This document shows positions 23,381-34,716 of a DNA stretch of 64,000 nucleotides, piece after piece. This stretch comes from Castanea sativa (lineage: Eukaryota > Streptophyta > Magnoliopsida > Fagales > Fagaceae). The position numbers and the translations under genes are program-made. The stretch lies in assembly GCF_040712315.1 (NCBI RefSeq), contig NC_134015.1:46890464-46954463 (forward strand), in the 5' to 3' direction. The first letter of the stretch is position 1. Every line of letters starts with the position of its first letter. The notes beneath the pieces are model-generated. The model was not told the origin of the DNA. It searched no databases and was given only the letters and a program-made list of their open reading frames with translations.

Positions 23381-24746
23381 TATGACTTTTTTTTTTTTAT
23401 AATAATTAGACTTTTTATTTATTATTTTTTTTTAGCTACATGTGTGTCAGTGAGCATTCCGTCAATCATGTCAACAACTTTCATCATTATGATAATGACA
23501 CTATACAAGATGAAATGTTGTTGAAAAACTCAAGGAACAAATACTCCCAAAATATAGGGCCAAAAAGATGCTTTGCCTATTAATTATAAATATTCTCTCC
23601 ATTTAAAATTAGGCGAAATTACGAAAAATTATTATTTACATCGAGAGAACTATTGATGTGATCCTTCTTGATTAATGAGATGAAGCCATCTATATAAATG
23701 TATATGTAAGATTCCTGATCAGCACAAGGAATAAAAAATAAAAAATACCAGATAATGTCAGATTTGCATAAATAACCGCATTTTATTGGTTGGGAGGTTA
23801 AAGAGGACCACGTCAGCAGTCTTCCAAATAGAACTAATAATTTTTCATTGTTGGTCTCTAAAGTTTACCTACCAAGCTCTTTGGGTCTCTAAAGTTTGAA
23901 ATGAGCGTTATTGGTCCCTTGAGTTTAAAAAATAAGCTTTATTGGTCCCTCATTTGACTTCTGTTAGTTTTTTTACTTATGTGTCTAACAAAACAATGAC
24001 ATAACATTTAAAAAATTACACATAAACCAACTCAACTTTTAAAACTCCAACTCAACATTTAAAACTCCAACTCAACAAATATACCAATATTACAACTTTT
24101 GCCTCTGCCCTCCATTACCCCTTCCTAGTTCCTATACACCGTCCAAGGCCGGAACGACCAGGTTTGTGATCTTGGATTTCCCCAATGCTATTAACCTATT
24201 TTAAAGCAAAACATTTTATTTCTACCCTTTTACGAAACACTCAGCCATAAGTATGAAGTCTAGGTGTTAGATACCACGCTCAAAACTAACAATAGAATGC
24301 AAATCTTCAAAATAAATTGTCAAAGTATGCAATCTGATGGTGTTTATTGATACTATTATATACTAACCACTATGAAATCAATGGTGAAATGAGTGGCATC
24401 GAAGTAAATAAGGGGGTTTTGGAGGGTGAATTTGGAGATGGGAAACTGCTGGGGAAGCTATTTGAAGTTGAATGAACATTTTCGATTGATTTTTTTTGGG
24501 AGATGGCAGTAAAGACCCACGTTAGAGGTGGCACGTAAGCTGCGGTTTAATTCTTGGTTTTTTTTTTTTTTTGGTAGATTTTTTTTTTTAACATACAAAA
24601 GCTTGGCCAATTAAGCTTAAACAGAGAGAGGAGATCAATGAATTCGAAACAGATTTGTGCGAGCAATTAGCAAATCTAATCTAACTTGGACACCGTCAGT
24701 AGGAAGAAGGTAATGGTGGACGAGGGCAGAGGTTGTAATTTTGGTA

Positions 24747-24990
24747 GATTTATTGAGTTGGAGTTTGAGTTGGCTGTGTAATTTTTTTTAATAATAAAAA
24801 TACTGCCACATAATTAAATAAAAATATCATGTTATTATCATAAATGCATGCTTCCCTCTCTCACATAACTATGAGTTCCACTAATTAAATTTATGGTGGA
24901 ATTGAGTTGGAGTTTGAGTTGGCTGTGTAATTTTTTTTAATAATAAAAATACTGCTACACAATTAAATAAAAAATCATGTCATTATTATA
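24747..24990. repeat. Tandem duplication inside the MULE, period about 148 bp
   Basis: ATTGAGTTGGAGTTTGAGTT followed by GGCTGTGTAATTTTTTTTAA occurs at about 24752 and again at about 24901. The downstream AATAATAAAAATACTGC and AATTAAATAAAAA text is shared as well. The two units differ at several bases. Confidence 0.7.
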
Positions 24991-25065
24991 AATGTGTAAT
25001 CTCTTCTCTTTCATAATTGTGGGTTTCACTAATTAAATTTATGGTGGAACCCACAATTCATGTGA

Positions 25066-25676
25066 GAGGAGTAAGGGTGGCAAAATTGGACACGACCCGC
25101 GAACTCGACACAACAAGACACGAAAATTAGTAGGTTATGGTTTGGACTTAATGGGTTTGTGTCATATTCGGGTTAACACGACTGACCTGTTTAATAAACG
25201 GGTTAGATTAGTGTCCATTACATGGAACCCATTTGACTTGTCTGACCCGTTTAGTTAAATGACATTTTACCAATATACCTTCATACCCTAGGTATATAAA
25301 TTTATTAGTTGTTGTGGTTTATTTTTTTTAACATATTATGATTGATTATTTGTAATATTGAGATATGTTTTAGTTTTGAATGATTATTTATGATGCAGTT
25401 ACTCGTTAGTTCTGAATTTTATATTAAAAATATTTATTTGTTTGGTTTTTCATAGTTCATATCAATTTGGTTGACACTAAAATTAGTTTTTTTTTTTTTA
25501 TAGAATTTGATAAACAGGTAGACACGATTAACCCGTTTAATAAATGAGTTGTGTTAGGGTTGAGGAATCTTGACCTGTTTAATAAACATGTCGAGTTAGG
25601 GTTGACCTATATAGTCGAATACTCATGAGTTGACATGACACGAACCCGACACGCAAACATGAATTGTTATTCCTAG
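25066..25676. mobile_element. Nested TIR element, probably hAT-like MITE
   Basis: The left text GGTGGCAAAATTGGACACGA and the right text, inverted, AGGAATAACAATTCATG and GCGTGTCGGGTTCGTGTC resemble a widespread plant TIR family whose ends read GGGTGGCAATTC with GACACG motifs. The interior repeats AACCCGTTTAATAAA in both orientations. A convincing 8-bp TSD could not be found, so the boundaries are approximate. Confidence 0.45.
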
Positions 25677-26491
25677 GGAGGAGGGAGTACGCATTTATGG
25701 TATTCTCGGAGTATTTAATAATTTTCCTTCTGTTAGACACATAAATATGAAAACCAATAGAAGTTAATTGAAGGACTAATAAGGCTTATTTTTTAAACTC
25801 TAAGGACCAATAGTGCTCATTTCAAACTTTAGAGACCAAAAACACTTAGTAGGTAAATTTTAGGGACCAACAATGTAGTTTCGCCTTAAAATTATGTCCA
25901 TTTTGTTAATTTCATGGCTTAGATTTTATTTATCTAACAACTTTTATATTGCCACATCATTCCTCTCAATTTCACTTGAAATGAAAAAAGTTCATCTTAT
26001 GATTGAGATTTTATTTTAAAGATGTGGCAATTTATAGACTATCACGTCTAAATTTTTTTAAAAGATGTGGCACAAATTTCACATAATAATGCACAAGAAA
26101 TTTTACATAATATGATTTTTCCTTTTTTTTTTATTATATAAGTTTTGTTTAAATATGAAATTTGATCATTATGGTAATTAATAAGACATTTATTGTGATT
26201 GTATTTGTATATGAAGCTATATATTCTACTATTTAAAATAGATCTCACGTGTCAATATTTCTTTTTCTTCACATGTCGAGATTTTAATGGAAGATTTAAG
26301 TATAGAATAAAATTTAAATTCAATTAAAACTATATATATATATATATATTGAAATAATAAAATTTAAAATATTGACATTTCAACCGAAATTCAAATTGCT
26401 TTGGTTCTATATAATTATAGATTTCAGATAATAGTTATACTTATACAATTCAAATCCGAATAAAGTTAAGAGTCAACTCATTTTTACTTGA

Positions 26492-26685
26492 ATAAGAGAT
26501 CTAGTAAAGTCATTTTCCAGTTAGCTTTACTGTTAAAGTCTCTGATAGTTGAATAAGAGATCTAGGGTTCAATCCCCGCCTATTCCAACAACCGATTGGT
26601 GTCTTAGTCTGATGATAAAAGAACTATAATTAGGAGCGAATGCCATAGGTTGAAACTCTCAAAAAAAAAAAAAAAAAAACCCCCC
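26492..26685 (+). mobile_element. tRNA-derived SINE with poly-A tail and TSD
   Basis: The element carries TTAGCTTTACTG (A-box-like), GGGTTCAATCCCCGCC (strong B-box), then a conserved tail ending GGTTGAAACTCTC and a run of about 19 A. Flanks ATTTTTACTTGA (26480-26491) and AATTTTACTTGA (26686-26697) form a TSD; block A has the single site AATTTTACTTGACCCATGG near 9547. The 5' part seems partly duplicated, because AATAAGAGATCTAG occurs twice. Confidence 0.75.
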
Positions 26686-27517
26686 AATTTTACTTGACCC
26701 ATGGGGTGGGGGGCTAAGTTTAGCGGGTTGTTGATTAGTCAATGAGATAGCCTAATAGGTGTCTATGGACAGGAAATCAGCCCATCACCCAATCCACTGA
26801 TTAGAGTGGACTACTCACAGACCTTGATAGTATTGAGTTGCGCTCAGTTGAACAAATATGCTATCATGCCAGACCTTGAGTTTGGGCTTTGTATGAATTA
26901 GGATTAGGTGCAATTCCTTGAACTAGAGCTATTGCACAATGTAATTCATTTTTAATGGTTGTGATCAAAAGTTAGGAAGGTTATTTTTAATATCAACCAT
27001 TGGATCAAAGTGGTTTAAAAAAAATTTTAAAAAAAAAGTTAAAAATTAGAATGAGGTAAAAGATTAAAAAAATTAAAATTTTTTAAGAGAAATTTAGGAG
27101 AAATCACATGATATAATACAGTGGCGGCTTCAGGAATTTTTTTTCATAGTGTTCCTCAACAAGTATAAATTACACAATCTAATAAAAAGAAAATTTTGTA
27201 TATTGACAACAACAACAATAAAAAAAACAAGCAAATACATAAAGTTTACAATTACCTTCTACGTGGTTTTCTTATCAAATATTTGTCCATAATTCTAGCA
27301 AAAGAATAAACAATAAACTATAAGTTCATTTGAAATATTAATAAAATTATTAATTATTGTTGTTTAGTTGTTTCATTAATTTTTTTGTCTTTTGTAAACT
27401 ATAATTTGTTATATTATTGTTTTATTAATTATAAAATTATTAATTGTTGTTTAGCCTAACATAATTTAATTTGTCTTTTATAATGTATTGGTTAATTAAA
27501 TTATTAATTATTGTTTA

Positions 27518-28204
27518 TGTGGGGAGTAAAAGGACCCAAGTGGGCATATAGGCCTTTGGACTACAGCATGGAGGGCCGACCTGCTCCAGAATTAAACTCT
27601 ACGAATTGGCCCATACGCCGAGGATCCGAGGATACAGCCGAGGGGGAGCTTCTCCTCGGACAGATCCAAGAGAACTCAAAACTTCATTATGAAGGTCAAG
27701 GCACAACTGCAGGCGATGGTTAAAGGGGGACACCCTGAACCTTCTAGATGCACCAATGTTAAAGAAAATATCAAGAGCAAAGGCTGCCACCTCCCCATTA
27801 AAGGCTTTGCACCTACCTCCCTGGCCGCATTAATGGGGAAGTGACCCCTGAACAGTAGGGCTGAAACTTCTAGTCACTGTCCAAAAAGTATGATGGAAGG
27901 AAGTATTTAAGGGGGGTAAAGGCCAAAGAGGGAGGGGGTCTGGAATTATGAAAGAAATTAAGAATTGTAATCTTTAAGGAAGAAAGATAAATAATAAAGA
28001 AGTAGTCCTCGGCTCAAGTCCGAGGAGACACACTTGCAATTATCATTCGTTATTTACCAATGTTTATTTATAAAAGCTTGTTATTAAGTTCTCAGTACCT
28101 TTAATCTAGATTTCAAACCCACACTCTACAAATTTCATTGTTTAAGACTCATTGGGCCTGAGCCCATAACCTTCTTTGGGTCTAGGTGCAATTGCGTACT
28201 TACA
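27518..28204 (+). repeat. 5' LTR of the Tat element
   Basis: Starts TGTGGGGAGTAAAAGGACC and ends GCAATTGCGTACTTACA, followed by the primer-binding site. It is 687 bp against 695 bp for the 3' LTR; an 8-bp indel after GACTGCAGG/CAACTGCAGG accounts for most of the difference. GA-rich and CCGAGGA-type motifs recur. Confidence 0.95.
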
Positions 28205-28206
28205 AT

Positions 28207-28223
28207 TGGCGCCGTCTGTGGGG
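28207..28223 (+). other. Primer-binding site of the Tat element
   Basis: TGGCGCCGTCTGTGGGG begins 2 bp after the 5' LTR. The first nine bases fit the 3' end of a tRNA whose acceptor ends in GGCGCCA, for example tRNA-Asp. The exact tRNA was not determined. Confidence 0.8.
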
Positions 28224-28251
28224 AATCTAGTCTAGAAGGAGTTGGGATACT

Positions 28252-29582
28252 ATGGCAGGCCTGGATTCTCACCATGCAGAGTCACAGGGATCGCAATCGG
28301 AGGATCTTTTCGAGCGTCTTGAGCGTCGAAGGGATCGTGAGGGAAGTGTCCATACAGAATACCCCGGGGCTAGCCATACTCATGGTGGGGGTAGTACCAC
28401 CCATGAGGATGGTGCTAAAGCCATGCAGAAGGAGATTAATCGTTTGAAGAGGAAGTTACGCTGCGCCAGACGCAAGTCTTCACCGTCCTCATCTAGTCCT
28501 TCCTCAGAGGAGGTACGGGGAGCTAGCTACAGCTCAAGGTCATGCTCACCCCCTAGTGCAATGTCCTCTGGTGAGGAGGACGACCAGCCAGCTCGCAGAC
28601 GCAAGAAGCTTCCTTCAAGGGGCTTGGGGAACAATGCTATGAGTCGGGCATTGCACCAACTCTCTAAATCTCTGTTTTCACGGAGGATTAAGAAGGGGAG
28701 GCTTCCCAAGAGGTTTACCCAGCCCACCTTTACCATTTACAATGGCCGGACTAATCCGGTGGAGCACGTGAGTCACTTTAACTAGAGGATGGCAGTGCAC
28801 TCTCACAATGAGACCCTGATGTGTAAAGTTTTCCCCTCTAGCTTGGGACCTGTTGCTATGAGGTGGTTCAACGACCTTAAATCGGGGTCTATAGGTTCGT
28901 TTGGGGAGCTCACTAGAGCATTCGCTTCGCGGTTCATTACGTGTAGCAGAGTACCTTGGCCATTGGACTCGCTGCTATCCATGACCATGAGGGAAGGGGA
29001 GACGTTGAAAGCATATTCTGACCGGTACTGGAAAATGTTTAATGAAATAGATGGTGACTTTGATGAGGTGGCGCTCAATACTTTTAAGGTAGGCCTTCCT
29101 ACTGATCATGACTTGAGAAAGTCTTTGACTAAAAAGCCCGTCCGCAGCGTACGTCGCCTCATGGACCGCATTGACGAGTACAAGAGAGTGGAGGAAGACC
29201 AGCAGCAAGGAAAGGGTAAGGAGAAGGTTATCTCGCGAGGAGAGAAGGGATTTCGGGTCGGACGGGTACCATAACAACAAGCCGAGGAGAGATTATGTTG
29301 GGCGGTCGGCTCGGCGGCACCTCGGGCGGAACAACTGTGTTCGAGAACCGGTACATCGGTTGTTGGAGAAAGTTCGTAAGGAGCCCTTCTTCGGATGGCA
29401 CAGTAAGATGGCGGAGACCTGCGAAGAGGAATCAGAACCTCTTTTGTCAGTACCACCAGGATGTGGGCCACACTACAGAGAACTGTCAGACCCTTTGGAA
29501 CCACTTGGAGCAGCTGGTCAGTGAAGGGAAACTAAAGCAGCATTTGTGTCAACCTGGTGGACAGGGCAATCAATCTGGCTAG
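28252..29582 (+). pseudogene. gag: gag of the Tat element, one stop and one frameshift
   Basis: Capsid/nucleocapsid polyprotein of the retrotransposon, starting at the ATG 48 bp after the LTR. The N-terminal part (28252-28785) is charged and low complexity. An in-frame TAG at 28783-28785 falls where relatives have Gln. The capsid-like Retrotrans_gag region follows (28789-29274): MRWFNDLKSGSIGSFGEL, then YSDRYWKMFNEIDGDFDEV and FKVGLPTDHDL. A frameshift near 29210-29290 moves the end to another frame, where CQYHQDVGHTTENCQTL gives a Tat-type His-rich zinc-knuckle-like motif. The product cannot be made as one protein. Confidence 0.85.
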
Positions 29583-29830
29583 AACAATCAGAAGAATAAT
29601 CCATCTCGGCCCGCATTGGGAACGATTAATGTTATTTTCGGCTACTTTAGCGGGACGCTCGAGCCCCACTAGGGTGATGGCGGTTTCCCATTCTTAGGCC
29701 GAGGAACCAGGCTGCAGGCCGAAGAGGTTGAAGGTGACCTTACCCGTCTTGGGATTTTCGGAGGAAGATAAGGTTGGTACCATTCAACCCCATGACGATG
29801 CTCTTGTGGTCACTCTCAGGATAGGGAGTT

Positions 29831-30241
29831 ATGATTGATCAGGGCAGCGGTGCAGATATCATGTACCCTGATTTATTTAAAGGGTTAAGGCTGAAGTTGG
29901 AAGATCTTACTCCTTATGACTCGCCACTCATAAGCTTTGAAGGAAGGGCCGTTGTGCCGAAGGGACAGATTCGTTTGCCCGTCCAATCCGGCTCAGAAAC
30001 GGTTGAGGTGGATTTCATTGTGGTCGATGCGTACTCCCCATATACAGCCATCCTCGCCAGGCCATGGCTGCACGCTCTGGGAGCTGCCTCCTCTACCTTG
30101 CATGTTAAGGTTAAGTTTCCCTCGGGGGAGTATGTTGAGGAAATCCTCGGCAGCCAATCAGTGGCCAGGCAATGCATATCGGCCGCAGTGCTTCATCAAT
30201 TAGAAGCCGAGTCATCAGCTTTGCCCATCCGAGAGTCATAG
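29831..30241 (+). pseudogene. Aspartic protease domain of the Tat pol
   Basis: Retroviral-type aspartic protease that would cut the gag-pol polyprotein. The active-site segment reads DQGSGADIMYPDLF. The flap and C-terminal region are SYSPYTAILARPWLH-like (residues YSPYTAILARPWLHAL) followed by a beta-rich VKVKFPSGEY tail, the usual order for Tat proteases. The frame ends in a stop at about 30239 before RT, and the region between gag and here (29583-29830) is closed, so pol is interrupted on both sides. Confidence 0.8.
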
Positions 30242-30271
30242 CAATTAACAGCTCCGGATGCACCTGGGGCG

Positions 30272-31790
30272 GTGACAGGAGATGAGGCTGTTTGTGAGGA
30301 GTTAGAGAAGTTTTTAATAGCAGATGACCCGAAGAGGTTCTTCCAAGTTGGCATACGTTTGCCACACCAAGAGAAGATGGAGTTGTTGGAATTTCTGAAA
30401 GACAATATTGATGTCTTTGCGTGGGACCCTTATGAGGCCCCAGGCGTTGATCCGAGCTTCATTTGTCATCGTTTAAACGTCAACCCTGCCATTATGCCGA
30501 GAAGGCAGCCACCTCGGCGCTCTTCCAAAGAGCATGCCGAGGCTGTAAAGGAAGAGGTGTTCAAACTTAAGAGGGCTGGGGCTATTAAAGAAGTTTTCTA
30601 CCCCGAATGGTTGGCGCATACGGTTGTGGTTAAAAAGAAGAATGGAACGTGGAGAGTATGTGTGGACTTCACGGATTTGAACAAGGCCTGCCCCAAGGAT
30701 TCGTTCCCAATGCCACGTATTGATCAACTGATGGATACCACTGTTGGACATCCTCAAATGAGTTTTTTGGATGCCTTCTAGGGTTACCATCAGATTCCGT
30801 TAGCATTGGAGGATCAATAGAAGACTGCTTTTATTACTCCAACAGGGAACTACCACTATACGGTCATGCCATTTGGGTTGAAGAATGTTGGGGCTGCTTA
30901 CCAAAGAATGATGACCAGAATGTTTGAACAGCAACTAGGGAAGACAATTGAGGTATATGTGGATGATATGGTGGTGAAGAGTAAAACAATACCTTCACAC
31001 GTGAAAGATCTGGCCGACACCTTTCAAGTGCTAAGAAAGTACAAGCTGCGCCTCAACGCCTCAAAGTGCTCTTTTGGCGTGGGGTCCGGAAAGTTTTTGG
31101 GATACATGATTACTCACAGAGGCATAGAGGTGGTGAACCCGGCAGTCAAGGCTATTCAGGATTTGCAGCCGCCTCGGAACCCATAAGAGATCCAGAAATT
31201 GACCGGAATGATTGCTGCATTGAATAGGTTTATCTCTCGGTCAGCTGACCGATGCCGTCCTTTCTTCCAATTGTTGAATAAATGGAAAGGGTTTCAATGG
31301 ACTGAGGAATGCGTGTTAGCTTTCCAACAGCTTAAACAATATCTTTCTCGGCCACCCATTTTGTCTCGCCCCGAGGCGGATGAGGTCTTGTTCGCTTATC
31401 TGGCGGTGGCCATCCACGCGGTCAGCCTGGTTCTTATAAGGAATGATAGCGGGGTGCAAAGACCGGTCTACTACATTAGTAAGTCTTTAAATGAGGCCGA
31501 GGTGCGCTATCTGCTCCTGGAGAAAGCGCTTCTGGCCATAGTTCACGCCACGCGCAAGCTTCCTCTTTATTTCCAGTCTCACACTGTGGTGGTCCTGACC
31601 CAGTTGCCTCTTAAGGTGGTGTTACGCAGTGCCGATTACTCTGGCAGGGTGGCAAAATGGGGAACCATTTTGGGAGCCTTTGATGTTAAATACAAGCCTC
31701 GCACCTCGGTGAAGGGCCAGGTCCTCGCTGATTTGGTGGCAGAGTTTACCGAACCATTGCTAGAAGAAACCCTGAAAGAGGCACACATGG
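30272..31790 (+). pseudogene. pol: Reverse transcriptase and RNase H of the Tat pol, several stops
   Basis: RT motifs in order are KRAGAIKEVFYPEWLAHTVV, then WRVCVDFTDLNKACPKD, MSFLDAF, TVMPFGLKNVGAAYQRMM and the catalytic YVDDMVVKS near 30957. In-frame stops are at 30779-30781, 30818-30820 and 31184-31186. The Ty3-type RNase H follows in the frame from 31199: RPVYYISKSLNEAEVRYLLL and HATRKLPLYFQSHTVVVLT. The enzyme copies element RNA into DNA in virus-like particles; this copy cannot. Confidence 0.9.
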
Positions 31791-31835
31791 ATGAAAAACC
31801 AGTTGGTGTGATCACAGCTGCAGTATTTTCGACCT

Positions 31836-32413
31836 GGAAAGTGTATGTGGATGGGGCAGCTAATCAGAGAGGATCTGGTGTTGGACTTGTCCTAATGTCC
31901 CCTGAGGGAATTGTCTTCAAAAAATCTTTGAGATTGGCGTTCTCGGCTACCAATAATGAGGCCGAGTATGAAGCAATCTTGGTGGGCATGAAGATGGTGC
32001 ATAGGATGGGTGGAAAGGTAGTCCAGGCGTTCTCGGATTCTCAGTTAGTGGTCAGCCAAGTCACGGGCACCATGGAGGCTAGAGACCCCAGAATGCAGGA
32101 ATATTTGGCCCAGGTCAAGCGTCAGCAAGCCGAATTTGACTCCTTCGTCTTAGCCCACATTCCTAGGAGTGGAAATACTCACGCAGATTCTTTGGCTACG
32201 TTGGCAACGTCTTCGGCTCAGGGTTTGCCTAGGATTATCCTCGTGGAGGATTTGTTAGAGCCAACTCTTACCATTGTCAGCACAGTTCACATTCATCTGA
32301 TAAGGCCTGGACCTAGTTGGATCAACCCGGTTATATCTTTTCTTAAGAATGATACCCTTCCTGAGGACAAATCTAAAGCAGATAAGATACGTCGAAAGGC
32401 GCCACGTTTCTAG
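31836..32413 (+). pseudogene. Second (archaeal-type) RNase H domain
   Basis: A second RNase H with motifs YVDGAANQRGSGVGLVL, NNEAEYEAILVG, FSDSQLVVSQV and HADSLATLA supplies the D-E-D-D set. It lies between the Ty3 RNase H and integrase. Dual RNase H is the diagnostic feature of the Tat lineage of plant Ty3 elements. The domain itself is uninterrupted; the frame ends in a TAG at 32411-32413, just before the integrase, where relatives read through. Confidence 0.85.
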
Positions 32414-33487
32414 TTGTTCGAGGACCAAAAACTGTACAAACGATCCTTCTCAGGACCGTACTTGTTGTGTGTGCCCCCTGAGTCAACGGAGGCACTACTA
32501 GAGGAACTGCATGAGGGAATTTGTGGAAGCCACACTAGGGGAAGGTCCTTAGCCCATAGAGCTCTGACTCAGGGTTATTGGTGGCCCAATATGCAGAGAG
32601 AGGCTCAGGACTATGCCAGAAAATGTGATCAATGCCAGAGGTTCGCCCCTAATATTCATCAACCTGGAGGGGTTCTTAACCCTCTCTCCAGTCCTTGGCC
32701 TTTTGCACAATGGGAATTGGACATAGTGGGGCCATTTTCGAGAGCTGCAGGAAACAAAAGATGGCTTCTCATGGGGACAGACTATTTCACTAAATGGGTT
32801 GAGGCCGAGCCCTTAGCAAATATCAGAGACGTTGACTCCAAGAAATTTGTCTGAAAAAACATCGTCACTAGATTTGGTATTCCACACACACTTATCTCAG
32901 ACAATGGCGTTCAATTCGACAGCAAGGCTTTTAGGAAATACTGTGGTAATATGGGCATCATAAATAGATATTCAACCCCAGCTTATCCTCAGGGAAATGG
33001 GCAAGCCGAGGCTGTTAACAAGGTCATAGTTAGTGGGCTCAAGAAAAGGTTGGACGATGCGAAAGGCAGATGGGTAGAGGAACTTCCACATGTTCTGTGG
33101 ACGTATCGGACTACGCCACCCAGGTCCACGGGAGAAACACCATTCTCTATGACTTATGGAGCCGAGGCGGTTATACCCCTGGAATCTCGTTTTCCCACCC
33201 TGAAGACAAGTTCTTTTAGCCCAGAGAATAACAATGGACACCTGGAGAAAGGCCTCGATTTACTTGAGGAACGACGCGAGGCAGCTATGGTCCAAATGGC
33301 TTATTATCAACAGAAGCTAAAACGGGGATATGATGCTCACATGAAGCTAAGGCCACTCGCACCTGGAGATCTTGTACTAAGAAAAGTAGTGGGCACTTCT
33401 AAGAACCCTGCTTGGGGTAAGCTAGGACCAAACTGGGAAGGCCCCTATCGCATTATTTCAGTAGCTGGCATAGGGTCATATGGCTAA
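32414..33487 (+). pseudogene. Integrase of the Tat pol, one stop
   Basis: The H2C2 zinc-binding domain is seen as HEGICGSHTRGRSLAHRAL and CDQCQRF. The catalytic DDE core has Asp in QWELDIVGPF, Asp in LISDNGVQFDS and Glu in NGQAEAVNKV. A TGA at 32852-32854 falls where relatives have Trp. The C-terminal part (APGDLVLRKV, then GKLGPNWEGPYRII) is the typical GPY/F module and ends at 33487. The intact enzyme would insert element DNA into the chromosome. Confidence 0.88.
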
Positions 33488-33604
33488 CTGACCTAGATGA
33501 AAGAATTGTACCACGCCCGTGAAATGTAAATAACCTTAGAAGGTATTATTATTAATAAAACGTGCTTTTGTTAGCTAACATTTCAAAGTTATAAGTACCT
33601 CTGG

Positions 33605-34359
33605 CATTTGGAGTTACTATTCTTAAGAATCAAACAGAAACTTGGTTAAGTGTAGTCCTCGGACCACAAAACTTGTGGAAATTGATATCTTATCATTTGT
33701 TAAACAGAACCTTAGTTATGACGGGTCCTCGGACCTTCTACTTTGGGGAAATTAACATTTGGAGTTACTATTCTTAAGAATCAAATAGAAACTTGGTTAA
33801 GTGTAGTCCTCGGACCACAAACCTTTTGGAAATTGATATCTTATCATTTGTTAAACAGAACCTTAGTTATGACGAGTCCTCGGACCTCCTACTTTGGGGA
33901 AATTAACATTTGGAGTTACTATTCTTAAGAATCAAACAGAAACTTGGTTAAGTGTAGTCCTCGGACCACAAACCTTGTGGAAATTGATATCTTATCATTT
34001 GTTAAACAAAACCTTAGTTATGACGGGTCCTCGGACCTCCTACTTTGGGGAAATTAACATTTGGAGTTACTATTCTTAAGAATCAAACAGAAACTTGGTT
34101 AAGTGTAGTCCTCGGACCACAAACCTTGTAGAAATTGATATCTTATCATTTGTTAAACGGAACCTTAGTTATGCCGGGTCCTAGAACCTCCTACTTTGGG
34201 AAATTTAACAGTTAAAGTTATTATTCTTAATATCTTGTCACTGTTCTTATTTCTATTACACGTTTTGTGGAAATCAGTATCTTACCATTCATTAATTCGG
34301 ATTTTAAATTCTATATCTTTAGGTGTTAAGCAAGTTTTTGTAAGGAATGGTCCTCGGAC
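33605..34359 (+). repeat. 151-bp tandem repeat inside the Tat element, five copies
   Basis: CATTTGGAGTTACTATTCTT starts at 33605, 33756, 33907 and 34058, and a diverged fifth unit starts at 34209, so the period is exactly 151 bp. Each unit holds a GTCCTCGGACC motif twice. The first four units are nearly identical and the fifth has decayed. The array lies between integrase and the 3' end of the antisense gene. The unit length gives apparent ORFs of 61 aa that should not be read as genes. Confidence 0.95.
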
Positions 34360-34716
34360 CTTACATCCTACTAAAAGCAATACCACAGATTATAAGGCAT
34401 TGTTTAACTAAGGCATTGTTTGATATCCAAACTAAGTCACTCTCTGTCAGGTTCTTAAGTATTTTACTTTGCCAAGCAAATATGCGCATGGCTGTGTGGG
34501 GGTTATAATTGTGCAATCCCTGGAGTTAGATTTGTTTGTTCTGACCTACCTTTAACTATGTCTTCATGAGAACTCTTACGACAAGCCCAAAAATAATAAA
34601 GTAAAACAAATATAAAATAAAAGAAAGTTGTACAAAAATTGTCTTTCATTAATAATTTTGGCATACATTACATGCTAAGTTCTTATTACAAAGAAAAAGA
34701 AGTCCTAGGTTGGTCC

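Larger units (their letters stand above)
23612..25885. mobile_element. Mutator-like element (MULE), 2274 bp, perfect 9-bp TSD
   Basis: The flanking repeat TTAAAATTA occurs at 23603-23611 and 25886-25894, and blocks A and B show the empty site CCATTTAAAATT / CCATCTAAAATTATG. The ends are GGCGAAATTACG on the left and, inverted from the right, GGCGAAACTACATTGTTGG. Longer inverted arms (23850-24000 versus 25725-25880) share GGTCCCT/TCTAAAGTTT-type text and GTTAGACACATAA. The 9-bp TSD with long TIRs is diagnostic of MULEs. No transposase was found; the interior holds a ~148-bp tandem duplication and a nested TIR element. Confidence 0.82.
20390..27110. repeat. Upstream block C of the CRK array (5' region of CRK-B), heavily interrupted
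   Basis: This third copy of the CRK upstream DNA is cut by a solo LTR (20568-21412), a TIR insertion (22308-23380), a MULE (23612-25885), a SINE (26492-26685) and finally the hAT-like/Tat nest (27119-39748). It resumes at 39757 and leads into CRK-B. With insertions removed, the text follows block A, for example TGACCCATGGG at 26695, GACCTTGAGTTTGGGCTTTG at 26872, then GATGATGCCTCC at 39788. No host gene lies inside. Confidence 0.65.

Noticed and set aside
26514..26600. Possible tRNA gene because of the good B-box
   Set aside because: The A-box is poor, no cloverleaf forms, and a poly-A tail with a TSD shows it is a SINE.
28783..32854. Stops in Tat gag-pol as a cytosine-deamination signature
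   Set aside because: Some fit C-to-T or G-to-A (28783, 32412, 32853), but others (30779, 31184) need different changes, so the pattern is mixed decay.
33743..34411. Three similar 61-71 aa ORFs suggesting a repeated peptide gene
   Set aside because: They are frames through the 151-bp tandem repeat, noncoding in the last unit and with no start or export signal logic.
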